Source: Pseudoxanthomonas sp. J31 (GTDB lineage: Bacteria > Pseudomonadota > Gammaproteobacteria > Xanthomonadales > Xanthomonadaceae). From it: DNA of 64,000 nucleotides. Under the pieces are notes generated by a model that made no database searches, had not been told where the DNA came from, and saw nothing but the letters and a program-made list of their open reading frames with translations. The stretch spans positions 124,001-188,000 of the forward strand of contig NZ_AZNZ01000001.1 of NCBI RefSeq assembly GCF_000510725.1. Direction: 5' to 3'. Of this stretch, positions 1 through 7,461 are shown piece after piece. Positions within the stretch are counted from its first letter, which is position 1, and each line of letters starts with the position of its first letter. A program made the position numbers and the translations under genes.

Positions 1-800
1 ACGTCACCGTGGCGATCGGCGTGGCCACCGTGTGGCTGGGCCTGGTCGACCATCTCGATGCGCACGGCGGCGAGGTGCCCTCGCTGAAGCGGATCCTCGT
101 CGGCGGCGCGCCGATGGCACCGGCGCTGATGCAGCGCATCGAGCAGCGCCTGGGGGCGGTGGTGCAGACCAGCTGGGGCATGACCGAGCTGTCGCCCACC
201 GGCACCGTCGCCCTGCCCGACGATCCCGGGCGCGCCCCGCACCTGTCCGGGCGCCCGGCGCTGGGCATCGACCTGCTGCTGACCGACGCCGACGGCGTAC
301 CGCTGCCGCAGCAGCGCGGCTGCGAGGGCCACCTGCGCGTGCGCGGGGCCAGCGTGGTCTACCGGTATTTCGGCCAGCTCGAACCGGCAGTGGACGCCGA
401 TGGCTGGTTCCCCACCGGCGACCTGGCGCGCATCGACGAGCATGGCAACCTGGTCATCACCGGTCGCGCCAAGGACCTGATCAAGTCCGGCGGGGAGTGG
501 ATCAACCCGGCCGAGATCGAGGAGATCGTCGGCCGGCTCCCGGGCGTGTCGTTGGCCGCGGTGATCGGGCGGGCGCACCCGAAGTGGGGCGAGCGCCCGG
601 TGCTGCTGGTGGAGATGCGCGCCGACGCGGACACCACCGACAACGAGCTGCTGGACGCGCTGCGCGGCGCGGTGCCCTCGTGGTGGATGCCGGATGAGAT
701 CATCCGGGTGGAACGGATGCCTTTGGCAGCGACCGGCAAAATTGACAAAATGCGGCTGAGGGCCGAATTCGGCGGCGCACAATGGCGACGGGAGGCGTGA
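1..800 (+). CDS. Acyl-CoA synthetase (AMP-forming), C-terminal part
   Basis: This is the C-terminal 265 residues of an ANL-superfamily fatty-acyl-CoA ligase; the N-terminal half lies before the window. The enzyme adenylates a carboxylic acid with ATP and transfers it to CoA in the cytoplasm. Visible motifs in order are TSWGMTE (acyl-adenylate-binding A5-like motif), GWFPTGDLARID (ATP-ribose-binding Asp), the GRAKDLIKSGGEWI hinge and A8 region, and the C-terminal catalytic lysine in ATGKIDKM. The reading frame is open from base 3. A TetR gene, an SDR and a thiolase follow on the same strand, which suggests activation of a fatty or related acid for beta-oxidation-like degradation. The chain-length preference cannot be told from this part. 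Confidence 0.9.
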   Translation, partial: VTVAIGVATVWLGLVDHLDAHGGEVPSLKRILVGGAPMAPALMQRIEQRLGAVVQTSWGMTELSPTGTVALPDDPGRAPHLSGRPALGIDLLLTDADGVPLPQQRGCEGHLRVRGASVVYRYFGQLEPAVDADGWFPTGDLARIDEHGNLVITGRAKDLIKSGGEWINPAEIEEIVGRLPGVSLAAVIGRAHPKWGERPVLLVEMRADADTTDNELLDALRGAVPSWWMPDEIIRVERMPLAATGKIDKMRLRAEFGGAQWRREA

Positions 801-845
801 TGTCTCCGGCCAGCGCATATGCCGGGCGGCATTGGAGGCTGCAGG

Positions 846-1586
846 GTGCCAAAGGCGACGACGTCCGGATCCCGGCGGGGTGGTGCGAAGAAGACCGGCA
901 CCACCCGGACCGCGCGCACCACCAAGGCGGCCCAGCGCGCGGAGATGACCGAACAGATCCTCGACGCGGCCGAACACCTGTTCTCCCGCGACGGGCTGTA
1001 CGGCGTCACGCTGAAGGACGTGGCCGAGCGCGTGGGCGTGCACCACACCCTGGTCAACTATTACTTCAAGGACAAGCAGACGCTGTTCGACGCGGTGATC
1101 GCGCGTCGCGCCGGCGTCACCAGCAGCGCGCGCATGCAGGCGCTGGACGCCTACGAGGAAGCCTGCAAGGGCAAGCCCACGGTGGAAGGCGCGTTGCGCG
1201 CGTTCCTGGACACCGACCTGGACCTGTACAGCCAGGGCGGCGAGGCGTGGAAGAACTACGGTGCGCTCGGCGCGCTGATGTCCAACACCCGCCACGGCGG
1301 CGAGCTGATGGACCAGCACTTCGACCCGGTGGTGCTGCGCCTGATCGGCCTGCTCAAGCGCGCGCTGCCGGAAGCGGCCGAGGAGGACATCTTCTGGGGT
1401 TACCACTTCGTCACTGGCGCGCTGATGCTCACCCTGGCGCGCACGGGGCGCATCGACCGCCTCTCCGGCGGCCTGTGCCGCTCGGACGACTACGAAGCGG
1501 TGAAGGCGCGCATGGCGAAGTTCATGGCCGCCGGCTTCAAGACCATCTGCAAACCGCGGAACGGAACGCGTTCGAAACCCGGCTGA
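846..1586 (+). CDS. TetR/AcrR family transcriptional regulator
   Basis: A one-domain repressor of 246 residues. A basic N-terminal tail rich in Thr, Arg and Lys precedes the TetR helix-turn-helix (about residues 35-80), with the typical run LKDVAERVGVHHTLVNYYF. The rest is the helical ligand-binding region. I chose the GTG at 846 because GGAGG lies 7 bases upstream (834-838); an in-frame ATG at 819 would add nine residues but has no better ribosome site. It sits between an acyl-CoA ligase and an SDR/thiolase pair, so it probably controls this fatty-acyl cluster with an acyl-CoA or free acid as ligand. That role is inferred from context only. Confidence 0.85.
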   Translation: MPKATTSGSRRGGAKKTGTTRTARTTKAAQRAEMTEQILDAAEHLFSRDGLYGVTLKDVAERVGVHHTLVNYYFKDKQTLFDAVIARRAGVTSSARMQALDAYEEACKGKPTVEGALRAFLDTDLDLYSQGGEAWKNYGALGALMSNTRHGGELMDQHFDPVVLRLIGLLKRALPEAAEEDIFWGYHFVTGALMLTLARTGRIDRLSGGLCRSDDYEAVKARMAKFMAAGFKTICKPRNGTRSKPG

Positions 1587-1597
1587 GCGCCGGTGCG

Positions 1598-1628
1598 CTC
1601 CCGTTCCGTGCCTCACGACAAACGGGAG
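1598..1628 (+). promoter_or_regulatory. Possible Shine-Dalgarno-sequestering hairpin before the SDR gene
   Basis: CTCCCGTT (1598-1605) is the exact reverse complement of AACGGGAG (1621-1628), with a 15-base loop. The right arm contains the GGGAG ribosome-binding site of the SDR gene that starts at 1633. Folding would hide the site. It may also be a chance repeat in GC-rich DNA. Confidence 0.3.
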
Positions 1629-1632
1629 TTCG

Positions 1633-2523
1633 ATGATGCCACTGAAGGGAAGGACAGCGATCGTCACCGGTGCCGGCGGCGGCCTGGGTCGCCAGCATGC
1701 GCTCTACCTGGCGCGCAAGGGCGCGAAGGTCCTGGTCAACGACCTGGGCCTGGAGGCCGCCGAGGCGGTCGCCGCGGAGATCCGCGCGGCCGGCGGCGAG
1801 GCGATGGCGGTGGCAGCTTCGGTGACCGACGAAGCCGCGGTCGCGGCGATGGTGCAGCGCGCGCATGACGCATGGGGCCGCATCGACATCCTCATCAGCA
1901 ACGCCGGCATCCTGCGCGACAAGAGCTTCGCCAAGATGGACCTGGACGACTTCCGCCTGGTGGTGGACGTGCACCTGATGGGCGCGGCGATCTGCTGCAA
2001 GGCGGTGTGGGAGGTGATGCGCGGGCAGAAATTCGGCCGCATCGTCCTGACCACCTCGTCCAGCGGCCTGTACGGCAACTTCGGCCAGGCCAACTACGGC
2101 GCGGCGAAGATGGCGCTGGTCGGGCTGATGCAGACGCTCGCCATCGAGGGCGCCAAGTACGGGATCAAGGCCAACTGCCTGGCGCCGACCGCGTACACGC
2201 GGATGATGGAAGGCATCCTGCCGCAGGAGCAGCTGGACGTGCTGGATCCGGCGCTGGTCAGCCCGGCGCTGCTGCCGCTGGTGGTCGACGACGCGCCGAC
2301 CCGCGCGATCGTCTGCGCCGGTGCCGGGCATTTCGCCCGCGCCTACGTGACCCTGACCGAGGGCCGCCATCTCGGTGGTGGCGACGACGCCGGCGAGCGG
2401 CTGATGGCGTCGTGGGACGCGGTGTCCGATCCCGGCGGCCAGGTCGTGCCCGACTACGGCTTCACCCAGGCCGAGCGCGAGGTCGCCAGCGCGCTGCGCG
2501 CCAGGTCCGGCGTGCCCGCCTGA
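1633..2523 (+). CDS. Short-chain dehydrogenase, probable (3R)-hydroxyacyl-CoA dehydrogenase
   Basis: A 296-residue NAD(P)-dependent SDR with a Rossmann fold. It has the nucleotide motif TGAGGGLG near residue 12, the NAG motif (ISNAGILRD) near residue 95, catalytic Ser in TTSSSG and the YxxxK pair in NYGAAK. The run GNFGQANYGAAKMALVG closely resembles the hydroxyacyl-CoA dehydrogenase domain of MFE-2/17-beta-HSD4-type enzymes, so a (3R)-hydroxyacyl-CoA substrate is likely. The product would be a 3-ketoacyl-CoA for the thiolase encoded 16 bases downstream. Two adjacent ATGs (1633, 1636) could start it; GGGAG at 1624-1628 suits either. The TetR gene lies just upstream on the same strand. Specificity is inferred. 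Confidence 0.88.
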   Translation: MMPLKGRTAIVTGAGGGLGRQHALYLARKGAKVLVNDLGLEAAEAVAAEIRAAGGEAMAVAASVTDEAAVAAMVQRAHDAWGRIDILISNAGILRDKSFAKMDLDDFRLVVDVHLMGAAICCKAVWEVMRGQKFGRIVLTTSSSGLYGNFGQANYGAAKMALVGLMQTLAIEGAKYGIKANCLAPTAYTRMMEGILPQEQLDVLDPALVSPALLPLVVDDAPTRAIVCAGAGHFARAYVTLTEGRHLGGGDDAGERLMASWDAVSDPGGQVVPDYGFTQAEREVASALRARSGVPA

Positions 2524-2539
2524 ACCCGGGGGGATCGCC

Positions 2540-3718
2540 ATGACCGATGTGTTCCTTGTCTCGGCCGTGCGCACGGCCATCGGCGCGTTCGGCGGCAGCC
2601 TGCGCGACGCGCCGCCGTCCGTGCTGGGCGCGGTGACCGCGCGCGAGGCGATCGCCCGCGCGGGTATCGATCCGTCCGCGATCGGCCACGCGGTATACGG
2701 GCAGGTGCTGCCCAGCGAGCCGGCCGATGCCTACCTGGCGCGGGTGGTCGCGGTGAACGCGGGCGTGCCGGTGGCGGCGCCGGCGTTCACGGTGAACCGG
2801 TTGTGCGGCTCGGGCCTGCAGGCAATCGTGTCGGCGGCCCAGTCGCTGCTGCTCGGCGACTGCGAGGTGGCGTTGGCCGGCGGCGCGGAGTCGATGAGCC
2901 GGGTGCCGTTCCACGTGCCCAGCCAGCGCTGGGGGCGCAAGCTCGGCGACGCGGTGATGGTGGACGCGCTCAACGAGGGCCTGAAGGACCCATTCGACAA
3001 GGTGCTGATGGGCATCACCGCGGAGAACGTGGCCGAGCGCCACGGCATCGACCGCGGGAGGCAGGACGCGCTGGCGCTGGAGAGCCACCGGCGCGCGGCG
3101 CGGGCGATCGCGGAGGGACGCTTCGAGGGCCAGATCGTGCCGGTGGAGGTGGGACGTCGAGGCAGGGAGACGGAGTTCCGCGTGGACGAGCATGTGCGCG
3201 CTGGCGTCACCGCCGGCGACCTGGCCGGCCTGCGGCCGGTGTTCAAGGCCGACGGCACGGTGACGGCTGGCAATGCCTCGGGCATCAACGATGGCGCGGC
3301 CTCGGTGGTGCTGGCCACGGGCGAGGCGGTGCAGCGGCACGGGCTGAAACCGCTGGCCCGGTTGGTCGCCTACGCGCACGCGGGCGTGGAGCCCATGTAC
3401 ATGGGCATGGGCCCGGTGCCGGCGACCCGCGCCGCGCTGGCGCGTGCAGGGCTGCAGGTCGGGGACCTCGACGTGGTCGAGTCCAACGAGGCCTTTGCCG
3501 CGCAGGCCTGCGCGGTCGCCGATGCGCTGGGCCTCGATCCGGAGAAGACCAATCCCAACGGCAGCGGCATCTCGCTCGGTCACCCGGTCGGTGCGACCGG
3601 CGCGATCATCACGGTGAAGCTGGTGCACGAGCTGCACCGCACCGGCGGCCGTTACGGCCTGGCGACGATGTGCATCGGCGGCGGCCAGGGCATCGCTGCG
3701 ATCTTCGAGCGGGTCTAG
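2540..3718 (+). CDS. Thiolase (acetyl-CoA C-acyltransferase)
   Basis: A full-length thiolase of 392 residues, the usual size. It carries the nucleophilic Cys in NRLCGSG (about residue 89), the acid/base His in GHPVGATG (about 350) and the second catalytic Cys in CIGGGQG (about 380). It either cleaves 3-ketoacyl-CoA with CoA to acetyl-CoA and a shortened acyl-CoA, or condenses two acetyl-CoA. Downstream of an acyl-CoA ligase and a hydroxyacyl-CoA dehydrogenase-like SDR, the degradative direction is more likely. The start follows a GGGGGAT ribosome-site-like stretch, 16 bases after the SDR stop, so the two genes are very probably co-transcribed. Confidence 0.93.
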   Translation: MTDVFLVSAVRTAIGAFGGSLRDAPPSVLGAVTAREAIARAGIDPSAIGHAVYGQVLPSEPADAYLARVVAVNAGVPVAAPAFTVNRLCGSGLQAIVSAAQSLLLGDCEVALAGGAESMSRVPFHVPSQRWGRKLGDAVMVDALNEGLKDPFDKVLMGITAENVAERHGIDRGRQDALALESHRRAARAIAEGRFEGQIVPVEVGRRGRETEFRVDEHVRAGVTAGDLAGLRPVFKADGTVTAGNASGINDGAASVVLATGEAVQRHGLKPLARLVAYAHAGVEPMYMGMGPVPATRAALARAGLQVGDLDVVESNEAFAAQACAVADALGLDPEKTNPNGSGISLGHPVGATGAIITVKLVHELHRTGGRYGLATMCIGGGQGIAAIFERV

Positions 3719-3732
3719 GCGAGGGGAGGCCA

Positions 3733-3757
3733 CATGCCGTCGCCACGCGACGGCATG
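3733..3757 (+). terminator. Stem-loop after the thiolase gene
   Basis: CATGCCGTCG (3733-3742) pairs perfectly with CGACGGCATG (3748-3757) around a 5-base loop, 15 bases after the thiolase stop. No T-run follows, so it is a hairpin that could end or protect the transcript rather than a textbook intrinsic terminator. Confidence 0.5.
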
Positions 3758-3842
3758 CGGGGCAAGGCCGCAAACAGCGGCAGCAATACCCGCGCGCGAC
3801 CGCGGCCCGTGGCGTGCGTTCGGGGCGTGGCTTCGTTCCTTT

Positions 3843-3864
3843 CCTCTCCCATCCCGGGGAGAGG
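3843..3864. repeat. Short palindromic stem-loop between convergent genes
   Basis: CCTCTCCC (3843-3850) pairs with GGGAGAGG (3857-3864) with a 6-base loop, next to the 3' end of the minus-strand TSUP gene. It resembles small REP-like palindromes common between genes in this family, but I see only one copy in this window. It may serve as a terminator for the converging transcripts. Confidence 0.35.
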
Positions 3865-3869
3865 GGGCT

Positions 3870-4655
3870 TCAGAACCCCACCCACTCCCGCAACGGATTG
3901 GTCGGATCCGCCAGCAGCCGCAACGCCAGCAGCAGCGACACCGTCACCAGCAGCGGCTTGATCACCTTCGCACCCTGGCGCATGGCGAAGCGCGAGCCCA
4001 GGCGTGCGCCCAGCACCTGGCCGGCGCCCATCACCAGGCCGACCTTCCACAGCACCGCGCCGGACCCAACGAACACCGCGAACGCGCCCAGGTTGGAGCC
4101 GAAGTTGAGGAACTTGGTGTGCGCGGTGGCCTTGAGGATGCCGAACCCGGCCAGGCCGACGAAGCCCAGCATCAGGAACGAACCGGTGCCCGGGCCGAAC
4201 ACCCCGTCGTAGAAGCCGATCACCGGCACGAAGGTGAGGGCGAAGGCCTTCTCGCTGATGCGTCGATGCCGCTCCACCGCGCCGACGTCCGGCTTGAGCC
4301 AGAAGTACAGGGCGATGCCGAACAGCAGCAGCGGCAGCACCGCGCGCAGCCAGCTCCCGGGGACCACCGTCGCAAGCAGCGCCCCGGCGACTGCGCCTGC
4401 GGCCGCGGTGAGCGCCATCGGCAGCTGCGCGCGCAGGTCGACGTGGCCATGGCGGGCATAGCTCCAGCTGGCCGTGCCGGCGCCGAACAGCGACTGCAGC
4501 TTGTTGGTACCCAGCGCCTGCAGCGGCGGGATGCCCGCCAGCAGCATCGCCGGGATGGTGACCATGCCGCCGCCGCCGGCGATGGAATCGATGAAGCCGG
4601 CCAGCAGGCCGGCGAGGAACAGCAGCAGCAACAGCTGCAGGGCAAGCTCGGGCAT
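3870..4655 (-). CDS. TSUP family membrane permease (YfcA/TauE-SafE type)
   Basis: A 261-residue inner-membrane protein with about eight hydrophobic segments and the family's two-half organisation. The first half starts with a leucine-rich helix and the glycine-rich GFIDSIAGGGGMVTIP loop, a hallmark of the YfcA-like branch (DUF81, sulfite exporter TauE/SafE family). TSUP proteins move anions such as sulfite, sulfoacetate or other organosulfur compounds; this substrate is unknown. The gene runs convergent to the thiolase cluster, and the ExeM-like nuclease gene lies upstream on the same strand with a 79-base gap. No clear ribosome-binding site precedes the ATG at 4655, but the first helix fits that start. 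Confidence 0.85.
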   Translation of the reverse strand: MPELALQLLLLLFLAGLLAGFIDSIAGGGGMVTIPAMLLAGIPPLQALGTNKLQSLFGAGTASWSYARHGHVDLRAQLPMALTAAAGAVAGALLATVVPGSWLRAVLPLLLFGIALYFWLKPDVGAVERHRRISEKAFALTFVPVIGFYDGVFGPGTGSFLMLGFVGLAGFGILKATAHTKFLNFGSNLGAFAVFVGSGAVLWKVGLVMGAGQVLGARLGSRFAMRQGAKVIKPLLVTVSLLLALRLLADPTNPLREWVGF

Positions 4656-4734
4656 GGGACGCGGGGCCTCGGCGCGGATGGGCCGGCAGGGCGGGCATTG
4701 TAGGCGCTGCCTGGAGGGTGCCCGCGGCCGATGG

Positions 4735-6465
4735 TTACAGGTCGAAGCCCAGCAGCAGTGGGTCGTGGTCCGAGCTGCGCCACGGGCCGGGCTCGTTGCG
4801 CCCGGCGTAGCCGGCGTCGTCCGGCTCGTCGGCGTTGACGTGCCACTCGGCCGCCCCGCGCAGCGCCGGCGCCAGCGCCGGGCTCAGCAGGGCGTGGTCG
4901 AGGCGCCCGCTGAGGCCGTCGTACACGTAGCTGTACGGCCTTTCGACCCTGGCCGCGGCGAACGCGTCCACCCAGCCCTCGCCATGCAGCCAGTGCAGCG
5001 GATCTTCCATGGCATAGGCGTTGAAATCGCCCAGAAGCACGATGCGCCGGGCGCGGCTGCCGGCCGGCACGGTTTGCAGCCAGGCATGCAGGCGCCGCGC
5101 CGATTCGGTGCGCAGCGCGTTCCAGCAGCCCTGGCCGTCGCCCTGGTCGGCGTCGGCGCCGGTCGCTTCGCTGCAGCCCTTGGACTTGAAGTGGTTGGCG
5201 ACCACGACCAGGTCGCGCTTGCCGCCCTTGCGCACGAAGGCCTGGGCCAGCGGCACCCGGCTGCGCGCGCCGAACGGGCCGCCTTCCAGCACCGCCGGGG
5301 CGCCGCGCGGCTCGACCCGGTCGGCGCGGTAGATCAGGCCGACGCGGATGCTGTCGCTGCCGGGGCCGCGGCCGGGGTCGACGAAGCGCCACTGCGCGCC
5401 ACCGGCGTTGAGCGCGTCCACCAGCTGGGCGATGCTCGAGTCCGGCCCGTAGCCGTCGTTCTCCAGTTCCATCAGCGCGGCGATGTCCGGGTCCAGGCCG
5501 TGCACGGTGGCCACCAGCTTGGCCAGCTGCGCCTGCATCGCCGCGTGGGTCTTCGCCCCGCGCGGGGTGGGGAAGCCGCCGCCGCGGCCGTCGCCGTTGA
5601 ACAGGTTCTCCAGGTTGAACGCCGCCACCTTGAGCGTGCCGGGCACGCGCGGCGGCTGCGGGCGCGGCGCCGCCTGCAGCTGCAGCGGACGCTCGACCTG
5701 GATCCGCCAGCTGCCGTGGCGGCGCTCGAGGATGCCTTCCACGCCGTGCACCACGCTGCCCACGCGCGGGGTGGTGGCACCGCCGAGGTACGCGATCGTG
5801 GCCGGGTTGCGCTGGCTGCTGCCATCGTCCAGCAGCAGCCGCTGGCGGGCGTTGGCCGCGGCCAGGCGGGCGTGCTCGGGGGTGCCAGGCAGGGCCAGCT
5901 CGCTGGGCTGCCACTGGCGTCCGGCGAAACTCACGGTCAGTTCGCCGTAGCGCTCCAGGGCGTGGGTACCGGTCACCGTCAGCGGCGCCTCGATGCGCAC
6001 GCGCATGCCCTGCAGCGGTTCCCAGCGTTGCGGCAGCGCGGCCAGGCGCACCGGCTCCACCGGGATGGCGGCGCGGCAGGGGCCGATCCGCGCCGGCGCC
6101 AGCGCGCGCAGGCGGTCGGCACCGGCGCGCAGCTCCACCAGTTCGCCGCTGACCTGGCAATGCATGCCCGGGCCGAAGCCCGGCGGCACCTCCGCGTCGG
6201 CGTCGGCCTGGACCAGCAGCGCGTCGGGGGTGTCCGGGTCGCCGTCGCCGGCGTCCTGCAGGTAGAAGCCACCCAGCCCGGCGCGGAAATCGGCGCTGAC
6301 CACGCCCTCGACCTGCACCGGGGCCGCCTCGGCCCCGCCGCGGTGCAGGCTGCTGATGGCGACCGTGGCCGGCGCCTCGGCCAGCGCCAGCGCGGGCGCG
6401 GCCAGCAGCAGCGGGGCGAGCAGGAAGCGGGCGTGGCGGCCCGGCATGGAACGGCGGTACTGCAT
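4735..6465 (-). CDS. Secreted ExeM/NucH family endonuclease/exonuclease/phosphatase
   Basis: A 576-residue exported nuclease. After a signal peptide (basic start, then LLAPLLLAAPALALAEA) comes an N-terminal OB-fold-like region (about residues 30-240) typical of ExeM/NucH proteins. The endonuclease/exonuclease/phosphatase domain follows (about 270-570), with the metal-binding Asn and Glu in FNLENLFN and LMELENDG, the HFKSKG strand, the LLGDFNAYAMEDP active-site motif and the terminal SSDHDPLLL motif. It should cleave DNA outside the cytoplasm with divalent metal, for nutrient recovery or biofilm DNA turnover. I chose ATG 6465, because AAGGA lies 6 bases upstream, over an earlier in-frame ATG at 6492. 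The C-terminus has no anchor or sorting domain. Confidence 0.88.
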   Translation of the reverse strand: MQYRRSMPGRHARFLLAPLLLAAPALALAEAPATVAISSLHRGGAEAAPVQVEGVVSADFRAGLGGFYLQDAGDGDPDTPDALLVQADADAEVPPGFGPGMHCQVSGELVELRAGADRLRALAPARIGPCRAAIPVEPVRLAALPQRWEPLQGMRVRIEAPLTVTGTHALERYGELTVSFAGRQWQPSELALPGTPEHARLAAANARQRLLLDDGSSQRNPATIAYLGGATTPRVGSVVHGVEGILERRHGSWRIQVERPLQLQAAPRPQPPRVPGTLKVAAFNLENLFNGDGRGGGFPTPRGAKTHAAMQAQLAKLVATVHGLDPDIAALMELENDGYGPDSSIAQLVDALNAGGAQWRFVDPGRGPGSDSIRVGLIYRADRVEPRGAPAVLEGGPFGARSRVPLAQAFVRKGGKRDLVVVANHFKSKGCSEATGADADQGDGQGCWNALRTESARRLHAWLQTVPAGSRARRIVLLGDFNAYAMEDPLHWLHGEGWVDAFAAARVERPYSYVYDGLSGRLDHALLSPALAPALRGAAEWHVNADEPDDAGYAGRNEPGPWRSSDHDPLLLGFDL

Positions 6466-6495
6466 GGGGATCCTTGGCCGCGGGGGCCGCAAACG

Positions 6496-6521
6496 AGGAC
6501 GCCGCCCGGGGGCGGCGTCCT
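6496..6521 (-). terminator. Stem-loop terminator after the cytochrome c gene
   Basis: AGGACGCCGCC (6496-6506) pairs perfectly with GGCGGCGTCCT (6511-6521) around a 4-base loop, 20 bases downstream of the cytochrome stop on the minus strand. Only a short T-rich stretch follows. The same DNA is the leader of the ExeM-like gene. Confidence 0.6.
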
Positions 6522-6541
6522 TGGTGGTTCGCGTGCTGCGC

Positions 6542-7057
6542 TTACTTGAGGTTGTCGAGCATCCAGTCGACCGTGGCCTGGACCTGCTCGTCGGTCAGCG
6601 CGGGGTTGCCGCCCTTGGGGGGCATCACGCCGGCGCTGCCGGTGAAGCCCTCGATGGCGTGCTTGTACAGCGTGTCCTTGCCCTGGGCGATGCGCGAGGC
6701 CCACGCGCCCTGGGACAGGGTCGGGGCACCGCCGACGCCGCCGCTGTGGCAGGCACCGCACAGGTTCTGGAAGATCACCGAACCGTCGGTGGTGCCGCCG
6801 TAGGCGACCTGCGAGGCGGCGGCGGCCGCGGCAGCCGCGGCGGCGGCGGCCTGGGCGGCGGCGCCGGTGTCGCCGGCGTAGACCGCGCCGACCGGCGCGA
6901 TGCGCTCCTGGGTGCGGGCGGCGGCCGAGGGCGAAACCTCCGGCGGGATGCGGCCGTGCAGGTGGGAAGCCAGCAGGATCAGGCCGAGGGTGATCAGGGC
7001 CAGCATGCCCAGCACCATCGAGAAACGCTTCAGGAATTCCAGGTCGTAGTTGCGCAC
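6542..7057 (-). CDS. Membrane-anchored cytochrome c5-like protein
   Basis: A 171-residue protein. A single N-terminal transmembrane helix (about residues 10-30, FSMVLGMLALITLGLILLA) acts as an uncleaved anchor. A flexible linker with a run of about twelve alanines (near residues 70-88) follows, then one class I c-type haem domain with CGACH (about residue 109) and a distal Met in VMPPKGG (about 143). This matches the cytochrome c5 family, which carries electrons in the periplasm. The GTG start at 7057 is preceded by AGGA. It is transcribed away from the GH3 gene across a 404-base gap. The electron donor and acceptor are unknown. Confidence 0.88.
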   Translation of the reverse strand: MRNYDLEFLKRFSMVLGMLALITLGLILLASHLHGRIPPEVSPSAAARTQERIAPVGAVYAGDTGAAAQAAAAAAAAAAAASQVAYGGTTDGSVIFQNLCGACHSGGVGGAPTLSQGAWASRIAQGKDTLYKHAIEGFTGSAGVMPPKGGNPALTDEQVQATVDWMLDNLK

Positions 7058-7185
7058 TTCGCGTCCTATTGGCGAGCGGCCCGGGGCCGCAGCTGGCCGA
7101 TTATAGGGACGGACGCGCCGGCTTCGGAAGCGCGGCGCCCCGCAGGGGGCCGCCGGATGGCCCGCAGGCGGCCCTGTGTCGCAAT

Positions 7186-7208
7186 TTCCTGCTGCGCCGC
7201 AGCAGGAA
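7186..7208. repeat. Perfect 10-bp inverted repeat
   Basis: TTCCTGCTGC and GCAGCAGGAA are separated by three bases. The element lies between two divergent promoters, 254 bases before the GH3 start and 129 bases upstream of the cytochrome start. It could be an operator or a hairpin that insulates transcription. There is no T-run on either side. Confidence 0.4.
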
Positions 7209-7355
7209 GCGGTAACCCCGGCAACTGCCCCCGGACACCGCCGGCCCGGCGCGAATCGCCCTGCGGACGCGGGGTTGCGCAGCCCCGGCGCGGATGCGCG
7301 CCGGGGCCGGGCCGCCGCCGCCGCCGCGCCCGTCGCGGCTTGCTGCCGCGCGAAT

Positions 7356-7369
7356 TGACAGCGCTGACA
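7356..7369 (+). promoter_or_regulatory. LacI-type operator upstream of the GH3 gene
   Basis: TGACAGCGCTGACA differs by one base from the perfect palindrome TGACAGCGCTGTCA. It lies 92 bases before the GH3 start and overlaps a TTGACA (7355-7360) that could be a -35 box. Closely related elements stand upstream of the symporter and TonB receptor genes. The adjacent LacI-family protein is the likely binder. Confidence 0.65.
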
Positions 7370-7461
7370 GTTTGGCCGGAGCCTCTGCGCCGACCGGTCC
7401 AGCCCTTCCGGAGGGCGGTTGCCGTCCGGGGCCCAGATAACGTCACCAGGGAGGAAGCACC

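Larger units (their letters stand above)
7058..7461. promoter_or_regulatory. Divergent intergenic region, cytochrome c5 / GH3 glucosidase
   Basis: These 404 bases hold no convincing gene. They must contain promoters for both divergent genes. They include the perfect inverted repeat at 7186-7208 and a LacI-type operator at 7356-7369 near the GH3 side. Confidence 0.6.

Noticed and set aside
1561-1609. A FadR/PsrA-like operator formed by ACGGAACG and CGTTCCGT
   Set aside because: The arms are 33 bases apart and partly inside the TetR gene, and they do not match a known fatty-acid regulator consensus well.
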